From Chara braunii (lineage: Eukaryota; Streptophyta; Charophyceae; Charales; Characeae), in NCBI GenBank assembly GCA_003427395.1, contig BFEA01000615.1, positions 128,505-192,504 on the forward strand: 64,000 bases of DNA, read 5' to 3'. Position 1 is the first letter of the stretch; every line of letters starts with the position of its first letter. A program made the position numbers and the translations under genes. The notes under the pieces were generated by a model. That model had not been told where the DNA came from, did no database searches, and saw only the letters and a list, made by a program, of their open reading frames with translations. Below are positions 30,900 to 41,950 of the stretch, piece after piece.

Positions 30900-33800
30900 C
30901 AGCAGGCCCAGTTCCGATTCACACGGGGGAAAGTTGCGATTCACACAGGAGAGGTAGAATAGACAAAACAAGCACATTACACTACCCAAACACTACACTG
31001 CAAGAAGATATAAGTTGTGATTCACACCCAAGTGAAATAACAAGTGAAAGATGAAGAATGAGAGAGAAAATCCCTCACATGAGCTCACATACACAAGGGG
31101 GAAAGTTGCGATGCACATGGGAAAGGAAGAATAGACAAAACAAGGACCTTACACTACCCAAACACTACACTACACCAAGATATAAGTTGCGATTCACACC
31201 CAAGTGAAAGAACAAGTGAAAGATGAAAAATGAGATAGAAAATCACTCGCATAAGCTCACATACACAAGGGGGAAAGTTGCGATCCACATGGGAGAGGTA
31301 GAGTATGCAAAACAAGCACATTACACTACTCAAACACTACACTACACCAAGATAGAANNNNNNNNNNNNNNNNNNNNNNNNNNNNNNNNNNNNNNNNNNN
31401 NNNNNNNNNNNNNNNNNNNNNNNNNNNNNNNNNNNNNNNNNNNNNNNNNNNNNNNNNNNNNNNNNNNNNNNNNNNNNNNNNNNNNNNNNNNNNNNNNNNN
31501 NNNNNNNNNNNNNNNNNNNNNNNNNNNNNNNNNNNNNNNNNNNNNNNNNNNNNNNNNNNNNNNNNNNNNNNNNNNNNNNNNNNNNNNNNNNNNNNNNNNN
31601 NNNNNNNNNNNNNNNNNNNNNNNNNNNNNNNNNNNNNNNNNNNNNNNNNNNNNNNNNNNNNNNNNNNNNNNNNNNNNNNNNNNNNNNNNNNNNNNNNNNN
31701 NNNNNNNNNNNNNNNNNNNNNNNNNNNNNNNNNNNNNNNNNNNNNNNNNNNNNNNNNNNNNNNNNNNNNNNNNNNNNNNNNNNNNNNNNNNNNNNNNNNN
31801 NNNNNNNNNNNNNNNNNNNNNNNNNNNNNNNNNNNNNNNNNNAAGAACAAGTGAAAGATGAAGAATGGGAGAGAAAATCACTCACATGAACTCACATACA
31901 CAAGGGGGAAAGTTGCGATTCACATGGGAGAGGTAGAGTAGACAAAACAAGCACATTACACTACTCAAACACTACACTACACCAAGAGAGAAGTTGCGAT
32001 TCACACCCAAGTGTAAGAACAGGTGAAAAATAAAAAATGGGAGAGAAAATCACTCACATGAGCTCACACACACAAGGGGGAAAGTTGCGATTCACATGGG
32101 AAAGGTAGAGCAGGCACAACAAGCACATTACACTACTCAAACAGTACACTACACCAAGATAGAAGTTGCGATTCACACCCAAGTGAAAGAACAACTGAAA
32201 GATGAAGAATGGGAGAAAAATCACTCACATGAGCTCACATACACAAGGGGGAAACTTGCGATTGACATGGGAGAGGTAGAGTAGACAAAACAAACACATT
32301 ACACTACTCAAAAACTACACTACACCAAGAGAGAAGTTGCGATTCACACCCAAGTGAAAGAACAGGTGAAAGATGAAAAATGGGAGAGAAAATCACTCAC
32401 ATGAGCTCACATACACAAGGGGGAAAGTTGCGATTCACATGGGAGGGGTAGAATAGACAAAACAAGCACATTACACCACCCAAACACTACACTACACTAA
32501 TATAGAAGTTGCGATTCACACCCAAGTAAAAGAACAATTGAAAGATGAAGAATGAGAGAGAAAATCACTCACATGAACTCACATACACAAGGGGGAAAGT
32601 TGCGATTCACATGGGAGAGGTAGAATATAGAAAACAAGCACATTACACTACTAAAACACTACACTACACCAAGATAGAAGTGGTGATTCATACCCTAGTA
32701 AAAGAACAAGTGAAAGATGAAGAATGAGAGAGAAAATCACTCACATGAGCTCACATACACAAGGAGGAAAGTTCCGATTCACATGGGAGAGGTAAAATGG
32801 ACAAAACAAACACATTACACTACTCAAACACTACACTACACCAAGATAGAAGTTGCGATTCACACCCAAGTGAAAGAACAAGTGAAAGATGAAGAATGGG
32901 AGAGAAAATCACTTACATGAGCTCACATACACAAGGGGAAAATTGCGATTCACATGGGAGAGGTAGAGTAGACAAAACAAGCACATTACACTACTCAAAC
33001 ACTACACTGCACCAAGATAGAAGTTGCGATCCACACCCAACTTGACCAAAGTGAAAAAACAAGTGAAAGATGAAAAATGAGAGAGAAAATCACTCACATG
33101 AGCTCACATACACAAGGGGGAAAGTTGCGATTCACATGAGAGCGGTAGAATAGACAAAACAAACACATTACACTACCCAAATACTACACTACAGCAAGCT
33201 AGAAGTTGCGATTCATACCCAAGTGAAAGGACAAGTGAAAGATGAAGAATTAGAGAGAAAATCCCTCACGTGAGCTCACATACACAAGGGGGGAAATTGT
33301 GATTCTTATGGGAGAGGTAGAATAGACAAAACAAGCATATTACACTACTCAAACACTACATTACACCGAGAAAGAAGTTGCGATTCATACCCAAGTGAAA
33401 GAACAAGTGAAAGATAAAGAATGAGAGACAAAATCACTCACATGAGATCTCATAGACAAGGAGGAAAGTTGTGATTCACATCGGAGAGGTAGAGTGGACA
33501 AAACAAGCACATTACGCTACTCAAACACTACACTACACCAAGATAGAAGTTGCGATTCACACCCAAGTGAAAGAACAAGTGAAAGATGAAGAATGGGAGA
33601 GAAAATCACTCACATGAGCTCACATACACAAGGGGGAAAGTTGCGATTCACATGGGAGAGGTAGAATGGACAAAACAAGCACATTACACTGCTCATACAC
33701 TAGAATGCATGAAGGTAGAAGTTGCGATTCATACCCAAGTGAGAGAACAAGTGAAAGATGAAGAATTAGAAATAAAATCACTCACATGAGCTCACATACA
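30900..33800. repeat. 172-bp satellite array in left LTR, about 17 units including a gap
   Basis: AAAGTTGCGATTCACATGGG recurs at 32,081, 32,252, 32,424, 32,596, 32,768, 32,938, 33,121, 33,294, 33,465 and 33,637, a spacing of 171-173 apart from one 12-base insertion. Each unit holds two half-units sharing AGTTGCGATTCACA (about 83-88 bp apart), so the 172-bp unit is an old dimer. The array spans the assembly gap 31,358-31,842. Confidence 0.95.
31358..31842. other. Assembly gap (485 N) inside the satellite
   Basis: Run of N within the 172-bp array. Its true length, and therefore LTR length, is uncertain. Confidence 0.99.
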
Positions 33801-33809
33801 CAAGAGAGG

Positions 33810-34025
33810 AATGAGTAGAAAAAGAGGGAGAAGAAGAAGGTGAAGTAGGAGAGGAAGAAGAAGGAGAGGAAGAAGAAGAAGAAGAAGAAGAAGAAAAAGA
33901 AGAAAAAGAAAAAAAAAAAGATGAAAAAGAAGAAAAAGAAGGAGTAAGAAGAAGAAGGGGGATGGAGGAGAGGGAGGTGAAGGAGAGGGAGAGGAGGAAG
34001 AATAGAAGGGAGAAGAAGGGGAGAC
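33810..34025. repeat. GAA/GGA-rich purine tract in left LTR
   Basis: Runs of AAG, GAA and GGA with no stable unit; counterpart of 58,562-58,745. Gives spurious Ser/Phe- and Arg-rich frames. Confidence 0.9.
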
Positions 34026-34442
34026 ATCTCTCCACTCACCTCTCAGCAGCCTTGGGATAAAGGCCTTCACTCTTGATAACCTTCCTCTCACTTGGCTATG
34101 GCTTTCTTCCCCTCCAAGCCGTTCTCCTTCCTTTCTCCTCTCTCCCGAAGTTGCCACAGACTCCAATCACTAAGGCTAGGGAGTCCTCCCCTCTAGGAGG
34201 GCTAATGAGACCCCTCTCACCCTTGCTTTCTTCCTCACTAGCCTGGGAGCTATGGCGGATTACCTCTCTCACTACCACTAGCTTGTAGAGTCCCTCCCAC
34301 TTGCGCACAACCTCCTCTACACTCCCAAACTGGCAGGGGTTCCCCTCACTTCACTCCAAGTGAGTCTAGAGCTCCTACGGGCACATTTGGGCAGCATGGG
34401 CACTCCTCATGCAAGTGTGAGTGTGGTGGACTGAATCTCCCG

Positions 34443-34451
34443 CTTATATAG
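34443..34451 (-). promoter_or_regulatory. TATA box candidate in 3' LTR of element B
   Basis: On the - strand it reads CTATATAAG, a good plant TATA box, conserved in the other LTR at 59,169-59,177. Confidence 0.5.
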
Positions 34452-34459
34452 GCTGGGAA

Positions 34460-37400
34460 CAGCAGTTCGGCCAGCCCATGGGCCTCTCCAAGTGCCTCAA
34501 AGTGAACCGAGGTACCCCCATGGCCAATTTTCACCTTCTGGCCTCTCCGGGGGCACATGGGCCTCTTTTTGGCCAGGTTCATGTAGTCCGAGTGGTTGGT
34601 ACCAACTCGGACTGCCTCTTCGGCCTCTTTCCAACCTCACATCACTTGAAAAATGATGCCCCCTGGAGTCCAAGGTCCAAGGGGTAGCCTACTTGAGAGA
34701 AAAAATGCCTAATGGGCCCTTTTCTCGTTTTTTTCAAGTTTCGCCCTCTCTTGGGTAGGCCGGAGCATTTTTCCATGGGGTGGTACATTTTCAGCCTTGG
34801 ATCAGGCTGAGATCCAAGGTCACCATTATTCTGAGCTACCCCATGGTGGTCCTTGCTTCAAATTTGAGCCCCTAAGCTCAATTTTTCAACTTTTGGTGCA
34901 TCTGGCTCTCTTTTAGGGCCAAATGCACTGTTCTGTCTTTTTCCATCTTTTGTTTTCTTTCCATTTTGGGCTGCCACCTCATTCCGGAGCTAGCCGTTTT
35001 GAGCTGGCCCACAAAAAAATTGTTGTTTTCTCTCCACCATGAGATCTGATCTCAGATTCACGGCCTAAAAGAAAACCGACCTTTTTCTTTTTGCATTTTC
35101 TCATATTTTGCCCTTTTTAATTCAGATATTGTCGAGATATGAGATATGGCCCCAAGGGCCATATCTCAGCAATCCGGCCTATCCTCCTTGGATCTAGGAG
35201 AGGTGAGGTCTTCATTGGGACCTGCCACTCCCCTACTGCAGCAATCCCAATGACCGGCATATTTTCCTCCACCCATTTCTCCCGTTTTGTCTTATTCTCC
35301 CTCCATTTTTTCTCCTTTTTCTTTTCTTTTTCTTTTATTTTTGCTGTGACAAATGTCAAACTATTGTGCCCTCCCTTTCTAAGCCTTAGAACCTTATTCA
35401 TGGCCACGTTTATGGCCGACTGTTGGCTGTTGCATCCCGGCCTACCAAGTTGGCATGCCCATGCCCCTAGGGGGCCCATTTTGCTCCCGTTAGCCTCCAT
35501 TTTGAGCCCCTTTGGCTCCGATTTGTCACGGCTAGCCCATTTCTTGCTTAGAGNCCATTGGGATTTCATTTTCTCATGCCTAGCTAGTCCGAGATATTTT
35601 GGACTGCTGGGCAGTCCTGCCATCATCCGTTTTTCTTTGTTTTCCACTCTCGTTTCACCCGTTTAAGCCCCACTAGTGTTTGCGCTAGTGATGCTGATAC
35701 TTTTCTCCGTCGAGATCCTCGACCTCGGCGGTGTCGTTTGTCTTGCACGGCCACTCCCTACATTAGCTAATGGTTTTCCCTCAGGACGCCTCAAGTCCCC
35801 TCCGTTCCCCTATGCTAGTTCCATTTTTCCATCCCGTTGGTGGTGCCGTCGACAAGGCCCGATTTTTCGACAATTTTTATTTGGCCTCATTTGGTCCCCG
35901 GTATCATTCCAGTTGATGCTCAATTTTTATTTGAGACTTTCCATGTCCCCGACAGTCCCATTTTATTGTTCCCATGTGCCTCAAGTGTGCCGTTTATTTT
36001 CCCGGTCGTGGGACCCCCGCCTTGCCGTCACCATTTACCGTTATGCTCCCCTATGCCTACGACAATGTTTTCTAGCCTTTTGGGCGTGTCGTGGCTCATT
36101 TCCCCTTGGCCTAGGCATCCCTATGCAGTCCGTTATTTCTCGGACTGCAGCCACAGCCAATGTTCTAGTCCCACAGCCCCATGTCATGCCCCATGCCCAA
36201 GGAAAATGAAGCATTAATTTTTCAAAGGCATCTGGGCTCAATTTTTGGCTTCCGGAACCCCAAAAACTTGTGTTTGCCCCTCCATATGCAGACCGTTGTA
36301 ACTCGGACTGCAGTAGGGGTTGTTTTCATTATCCTAATGCCCCACAACTAGCCCCCAACTGAAAGACAAAAAAAACAGTCAACTCTCAAGTGCATCCAGT
36401 CTCCATTTTGGCTTCCGGTGCACCTAAAACATGTGTTTAGCCTCCCCTAGATGATCCGTTATTTTTCGGTTGTAAGAGGCCTTGCTTTTCTTTGATTTTC
36501 TCTGCATAAATCAAAGAAAATTAAAGTCCCTTGTAACCGCCATATGCCCAAAATGAATCTGGTCCAAAATACCCTCTCTAGGTGGCCGTTTTCGTCCATT
36601 AGTGCCCTTTTGACTTTCCCCTTTTTCTTTTCTTTTTCTTTTTGTTTCTTTCTTTTTTTCTTTTCTTTTTCTTTTTGTTTCTTTCTTTTTTTCTTTTCTT
36701 TTCCTCCACATGTTGACAATTGGGACTTGGCAGTCCCTACTTGCTGCAGTCCCAACTGACGGCCAACTCACTCATCCTCTTTCACCTTCCATTTTTTTTT
36801 TCTTTTTTTTTTCTTTGTGCATGCCAAGTGTCAACTGGTCGTTAAGACCCTTTTCTTATTTTTTTTTTCTTTTCTTTTCTTTTTCCTTTTTCCTTGGACA
36901 GTTGGGACTTGGCAGTCCCTACTTGCAGTCCCAACTGACGTCCAACTCACTCATCCTCCCTCACTCTCCTTGTCTCATTCTCCCACATTTTTTTTTTCTT
37001 TTTTTTTTTCTTTTTGCATGTCAAGTGTCAACTAGTCGTTAAGGCCCTTTTCTTGTCTCTTCCTCTAGGTTTTGGCCCTTCATATGCCCAAGGGTCAGTT
37101 CGTTATCTCTCGGACGACAGTTGTGGCCCTTCCATGTCATTGGGAGCTACCATTTGTCCCTCTCTCGTCCAAACGGTAGGCCCCCCATGCACCGATTTTC
37201 TCCGGGAGACCTATTTTTCTAATGGAGCCCCTACGGGCTCTATTTTCTTGGGGGAGGCCAATCCGAGATTTTTCGGATTGCTCCCATACCTCCGCCACTT
37301 GTTTTTTACTTTTTGTTTTTCTTTTAGCCCTCCCGCAAGCACTAGTGACGCTAATATTTTTTGTCGTAAAGATCCCCGACCTTGACGGTGTTACTTGTTT

Positions 37401-37480
37401 TATTTTTTTGCACCACATGTTGTGCCGCAATTTTTCCTTGGGACGTCACAGTTCCCGCCACTTGTCCTACACTAGTCCTC
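34460..37480 (-). other. U3 region of left LTR, with three hairpin modules
   Basis: Non-coding in appearance. Three modules begin with hairpins at about 35,209 (TCATTGGGA/TCCCAATGA), 36,717 and 36,898 (both about TTGGGACT/AGTCCCAA). All have loops related to TGGCAGTCCCTACTTGC and are followed by a T-rich run. The latter two then have a GCCAAGTGTCAACT or TCAAGTGTCAACT block and TAGTCGTTAAG or GGTCGTTAAG. AGTCCG-loop-CGGACT hairpins recur near 36,127 and 37,097. All have counterparts in the right LTR. Open frames here are T-rich and unconvincing. Confidence 0.6.
36620..36705. repeat. (TTTTC)n tract, left LTR only
   Basis: TTTTCTTTTCTTTTTC-type repeats fill a place where the right LTR (about 61,320) has none. 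Confidence 0.85.
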
Positions 37481-37491
37481 GACACTAGTCT

Positions 37492-37653
37492 TAGTCCCGT
37501 GTGGTCCCCGACACTTTGTCGCACCGGTACTGCATTTTTGTCTAGTCCCGTGTGGTCCCCGACATTTTATCCCACTGGTACCACATTGTTGCCTAGTCCC
37601 ATGTGGTCCCCGATATTTTGTCCCACCGGTACCACATTGTTGCCTAGTCCCGT
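37492..37653 (-). repeat. 51-bp tandem repeat near the start of U3, left LTR
   Basis: TAGTCCCGTGTGGTCCCCGA units begin at 37,492, 37,543, 37,594 and 37,645. In - strand sense they lie about 500-650 bp into the LTR, where enhancer repeats of LTRs often occur. Confidence 0.85.
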
Positions 37654-38144
37654 CAGTACTCTTGTTATTTTTCCGCCTTACGACGACCTCCTTTCGCTTG
37701 TCCTTTTCGTGTCCCGCGCACCGTCTTCCCCGAGTGCGGTCCTCACTCGGCCCGTGGTCCCTTGGACTCTTTGACGTTGCGTCCCAGCAACCCTCTCGGC
37801 CCGGCTGCATTTTCTCGTCTCGACACTTTACTATCTCTTCCTCCTTCCTCTTTCCCTTGTGGGATGTGCCCCATAATGCTACTTCTTTCGGCGGTCCTTC
37901 TCCTTTTCGGGGGAAGGGTCGCTTTTGCCATTTTCTTGCGGTCCTTTGCCGCCTCCCGTTCCTTCGATTTTTTCTCGGTTCAATGGTCCCAACGACTTTG
38001 GGCAGCCTCCGGGTTCCTAGTGCCTGTGCCTATGCCTTCGATCCTTCCCTCCTTCTTGCCTCCGGTTTTCTCTGTCGTGCATAAATTGGCCATGTACAGT
38101 CTCTTGAGTGACGGAAAGTCGTTCGGGACTCACTAGTCCCGACA

Positions 38145-38158
38145 CATTCCCCCCACTC
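38145..38158 (-). promoter_or_regulatory. Polypurine tract of element B
   Basis: On the - strand GAGTGGGGGGAATG immediately precedes the LTR start TGTCGGGAC. This is the expected position for the plus-strand primer and confirms the element's orientation. Confidence 0.8.
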
Positions 38159-38431
38159 ATTCACGATGTCCTCATCGCGCACCAATCCATAGTAGGTAGG
38201 GGTTTGGGGACGTAGAGGAAGGGGGAGAGAGGGCGTGGTAAGACAGGTAGGTAGCTTGCTAGGGTTCGTTTTGTTCTTTTGCCGCTCCTTCCTCAGGGCG
38301 TTATTTTAGTTTCCGCCCCTTGGGGCGGAGGAGGGTGTGGAAGATCACAGACCATTTTCAGGCTTTTCTCTCCTCATTCATCACTCTTAGGATGTCAGTC
38401 GGGTCCATTCTCGGTTATCATCATTCTCAAT

Positions 38432-38665
38432 GCCTCTTTCCTTTGGGTCCTTTGGCCCATGCAATCCCTTTTTTCAATACACCTTTCCTTCGGGTCCTTC
38501 GGCCCGTGCAATCCATGTTTTCAATACAACTTTCCTTTGGGTCCTTCGGCCTGTGCAATCCATGTTTTCAATACAATTTTCCTTCGGGTCCTCCGGCCCG
38601 TGGAATCCATGTTTTCAATTCAACTTCCTTCTGGGTCCTTCGGCCCGTGCAATCCATGTTTTCTG
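38432..38665. repeat. 47-bp tandem repeat, five units
   Basis: CGGGTCCTTCGGCCCGTGCA, then ATCCATGTTTTCAATACAAC and TTTCCTT; GGGTCC begins at 38,445, 38,492, 38,539, 38,586 and 38,633. Lies in the 3' untranslated part of element B. Confidence 0.95.
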
Positions 38666-38879
38666 TTACTCTTCCCTGAAGCTCAGGCCTAGTCAAACCC
38701 ACATACATTTCCCCCGGGTCATTTTACCCGGCCTTTTCAGGTCTTGCCAATTTCGCATGCATATCACCCTTTATCCTTTCTTGCCCTTTGCTTAATTAAC
38801 TTTTCATGCGCAATGCTCAGTTCATCCCTAATACATCTCTTTTCTAGACTCTTTGTCAGACCTTCTTTTCAAGCCCAAG

Positions 38880-39140
38880 CAAGCCAATTACTCATCCATT
38901 TCCCAGCCTGCCAGTCCTTTTCTCGGGTTCATGCAAAGTCTCTCATACAAGTCTTGCCAGGCTCATTTTCTCAAGCTCATACCAAGTCACTTGCCTAAGT
39001 CTTTTCGGCCCTGGGCCTCTTGCCAGACCCCTTTTATAGGCCCATGCAAAACCAATTACACAAGTCTTTTCTATTATGGGCATCTTGCCAGACCCCCTTT
39101 TCTCAGGTCCATGCGAAGCCAATTGCATAAGTCTTTTCCA
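38880..39140. repeat. Diverged ~65-bp repeat, about four units
   Basis: CTTGCCAGACCCC, CCATGCAAAACCAATTAC and AAGTCTTTTC recur, the clearest at 39,021 and 39,086. Confidence 0.7.
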
Positions 39141-40080
39141 TGCGTTTTTCGTTGATAGATGACACACCTTTCCCCCACTCAAAACGCGATGTCCCCATCG
39201 CGCGACTGGTTCTCAGTCGGAGATACGCAAACCTTTGGCCTGCCGACCGCAGTCAAGGACACAAGCCAATCCGCTTCACAAAAGGAAGAGTGATCAGTTC
39301 CTCCCAAGCGGTTGACGTCTCATCCTCCTACTCGATCTGACTTTTTTTCTATTACGTGGCAAGCACCAATACTGAGGTTCCTCCTCATATCTGGCAGGTA
39401 GGTCGTCCAAACCGCTCAGGGCCTTGTCTAGCCGTAAGAGCTTTCCTTGCGAATCGTTCCTCCCGAGTGGTAGTTTTCTGGATCCGGCCTCTTCCTTTCA
39501 AGAGAGTTGGGGCTCTCTATTAGTCCGCGAGTGCAGTTACGAAGACCTGGCAATTAGTCCCGAAACGGTTGTAATGTTTCGGCAGGGCAGTGTCAATGCC
39601 CCGTGGTGGTGGCGGCGGCCTCCACCCGGTACCTCGCCCGGCTCCTCCCCTTGGACAGTGCTTCCCAACTTAGTGCGGGCAGCCGAGGTTCGACCCAAAC
39701 GGCCATGTCACCCCTCCATGGTATGACGTATGGTTGGAGAGTAGGAAAATAGACTAGAATAAGAATGACTCTCTCGCCCATTTGGTTCTCTCACCCTTTG
39801 ACGTTTAGACTCTCATCACGATGCGCAATTTGAACTCCCCGACTAGAGCTCATTATCGGGGTCAGTTCCGGACGTCCCGCACCGATCCAAGTGGGAGGCC
39901 TTGGTCCTTTAACCCTCATCCCCTTGTAAGAGGAACAGGTCGCATTGAGACTTTTCCCTTTAAGGGATAGAGGTCTTGGGGTCGCGGTGCAAGCACCGGC
40001 CAAGGACTAGAAGGAAAAAGAAATTCATTTCAATGTTATTTTCATGTTCATTTCAAGTTTTCTAGGGTCCCCTATTTATG
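39141..40080. other. Element B 3' region, no recognisable gene
   Basis: Contains a hinge with CCCCACTCAAAACGCGATGTCCCCATCGCGC near 39,174 that resembles the PPT-side sequence CCCCACTCATTCACGATGTCCTCATCGCGC at 38,150, so about 30-40 bp is duplicated 1 kb apart. No gene supported. Confidence 0.45.
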
Positions 40081-40083
40081 CAA

Positions 40084-40450
40084 TGCAATTTCCAGTGCTC
40101 ATTCCAATTCCAATGCTCAATCCAAGTCCAATGCTCAAGCCCATTCCAAAGCTCAATCCAATTCCAATGCTCAGTCCAATTCCAATGCTCAGTCCAAGTC
40201 CAATGCTCAAGCCCATTCCAAAGCTCAATCCAATTCCAATGCTTAGTCCAATTCCAATGCTCAGTCCAATTCCGAGGCTCAATCCAATTCCAAGGCTCAG
40301 TCCAATTCCAATGCTCAGTCCAATTCCAAGGCTCAATCCAATTCCATGGCTCAATCCAGTATCTCTTCCAAGGCTGAGTCAAATATATTTTCCAAGGCTG
40401 AGTCCAATATCTTTTCCAAGGCTGAGTCCAATATTCTTGCCAAAGCTCAA
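40084..40450. repeat. 18-bp minisatellite, about 20 units
   Basis: CCAATTCCAATGCTCAGT and variants (CCAAGTCCAATGCTCAAG, CCATTCCAAAGCTCAAT) repeat. The last part changes to 24-bp units with TTTTCCAAGGCTGAGTCCAA. The hexapeptide frames on both strands are by-products. Confidence 0.95.
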
Positions 40451-40544
40451 CTCTTCTCAATCTCATCCATCTCAGGCAATCATGCAAGGGGACCCCAGTG
40501 CAAATTCCAAAGAATGACCCTTGTCAGGGACCATTCCGAACAAC

Positions 40545-40732
40545 CTGGTTAGGGTCGTTCTTATCCATTTCCTTAGGACAGCCTGGTTAGAGCCATCCTT
40601 ATCCATTTCGATCGGACAGGCTGGTTAGGGCTATCCTTATCAATTTTCATCGGACAGCCTGATTAGGGTCATCCTTATCCATTTCCATCGGACAGCCTGG
40701 TTAGGGTCATCCTTATCCATTTCCATTGTTAG
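40545..40732. repeat. 38-bp tandem repeat, about five units
   Basis: GGACAGCCTGGTTAGGGTCA then TCCTTATCCATTTCCATC; GGACAG begins at 40,576, 40,614, 40,652 and 40,690. Confidence 0.95.
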
Positions 40733-40956
40733 CGCCCGAGGAGGTGGGCCTCGAGGACACGGATCCTATCTCTGTCTCAGAGGTTAGAAGGTGGTCATCT
40801 CTTGGGTTTTGCGCATGTCTTTGTCTTTTGTCATGTGCCAATTATCATTCTCATGTCCATACATACATCCGACTTCGCGTTTAGTGCTCGAATTGAGGCT
40901 CGCAACCTCAAGCAGCACTAGCCCGCCCGGTCGTTCAACCATAGCGAAGGGGGTGT

Positions 40957-41787
40957 GTGTCATCACTGTTTTCTTCCTCTCTCTGTCCTCTCATGCCTCT
41001 TGTTGCTCTTGACTTATCCGGGACTGGTTGGATTAGGCTCCTAGGGAAGATGATTCTTCATGCCTCTTTACCCATAGGTCCCCTAACCTCTCTCAGAAAC
41101 TCATACCATGACTCATTCGACCAGGGGTGGACATTCAAAAGAAAACTCTTTGCCATAGACTTTCTTCAATCTCAACAATTCACACGCTCTCGCCCTTTCC
41201 CAAAACAAAGTCAATCATTCCTCGTTTGTCTTCCACCATCAAAGATCCCCATATTTTCAAAGGAGCAAGTTCTTATGCAAAGTACCATTAGCTACCTAGT
41301 CCCTGTTTACTTCTCTAGTTCAAGGAGCAAATCTGTCGCAGTTTTTCCCAAAAAAGGAGACAAATTCGAATGTAAAAGTGACATCACAGGCTTGTCTCAT
41401 CTAGGTCCCCTCCTTCTTCCCTTCGCTCTCTTTGAACGAAACCAGCCCTTCATAGTCCTAGTCCCAAGCGGATTGACCCTCACGCCCTTTTTGAAGAAGC
41501 AACTACTTATGCAAAGTAGCACTAGGTGTCCAGTCCTTAGTCATTCCTTGCATGGAAAGTTGTCTCAGAGTAGTTTATTCCAAAAAAAAAATTCAAATAC
41601 GAAGCTCAAAATGACAGTTCTGCCAGTCCCAGGTACCCATCCTTCCCATTGTCTAGCTATTCCTTGCGGTGTCTACTGCTCCTTTACCGCCGAGTTGCCC
41701 TGTGTCGAGCCTCCCTTGCACAATTGTCGATCTCTTGCTGCATCGTTCTCTTTGTCCTTTGCAATTGTAGGAGCGCCTCTTTTGTGA
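40957..41787 (+). CDS. 276-codon antisense frame in the 3' region of element B (doubtful)
   Basis: Longest + strand frame in the element B interior, antisense to gag-pol. Antisense ORFs between integrase and 3' LTR are known in some plant Tat-lineage elements such as Grande. It is Ser/Leu/Pro-rich and has no recognised domain. It contains a diverged duplication of about 240 bp (EQVLMQSTISYLVPV versus KQLLMQSSTRCPVLS), which may be what kept it open. Its sequence would be poorly conserved if not real; I cannot test that here. Confidence 0.25.
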   Translation: MSSLFSSSLCPLMPLVALDLSGTGWIRLLGKMILHASLPIGPLTSLRNSYHDSFDQGWTFKRKLFAIDFLQSQQFTRSRPFPKQSQSFLVCLPPSKIPIFSKEQVLMQSTISYLVPVYFSSSRSKSVAVFPKKGDKFECKSDITGLSHLGPLLLPFALFERNQPFIVLVPSGLTLTPFLKKQLLMQSSTRCPVLSHSLHGKLSQSSLFQKKNSNTKLKMTVLPVPGTHPSHCLAIPCGVYCSFTAELPCVEPPLHNCRSLAASFSLSFAIVGAPLL

Positions 41788-41950
41788 AAAATGTTGTTGG
41801 CGCTATGTCCTCTCCTTTGCTCGGCTTCTCATTTCCTCTCATCGTCCACTCATACTGCATGATACTGGCTCATTGATCGAACTAGTCATTGCAAGATGAC
41901 CCAAACTCTCTTATCCATTTGTCCTTCTCTTCACTTGGGTCCTCAACCCT

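Larger units (their letters stand above)
28633..38144 (-). mobile_element. 3' LTR of element B (9.5 kb, left copy)
   Basis: Matches 55,221-62,800 from end to end with large indels. It contains a 53-bp minisatellite (30,015-30,670) absent from the other copy and a larger 172-bp satellite array. It lacks the counterpart of about 56,800-57,720. Outside repeats the copies differ by a few bases per hundred by eye, so the insertion is not recent. No gene is supported inside. Confidence 0.9.

Noticed and set aside
31223-31885. Frames of about 180-210 codons
   Set aside because: They consist of unknown residues over the N gap.
30900-33800. CRISPR-like array
   Set aside because: The units are a contiguous 172-bp satellite without unique spacers, in a eukaryotic LTR.
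33778-34166. Ser/Phe/Leu-rich - strand frames
   Set aside because: Translation of the GAA/GGA purine tract.
35117-37810. Several frames above 100 codons in the LTRs (also 59,133-62,767)
   Set aside because: T-rich composition, frames shifted between the two LTR copies, and no conserved domain.
40044-40517. 157-codon frame with PIPMLS-type hexapeptides and its - strand mirror
   Set aside because: By-product of the 18-bp minisatellite; open on both strands.
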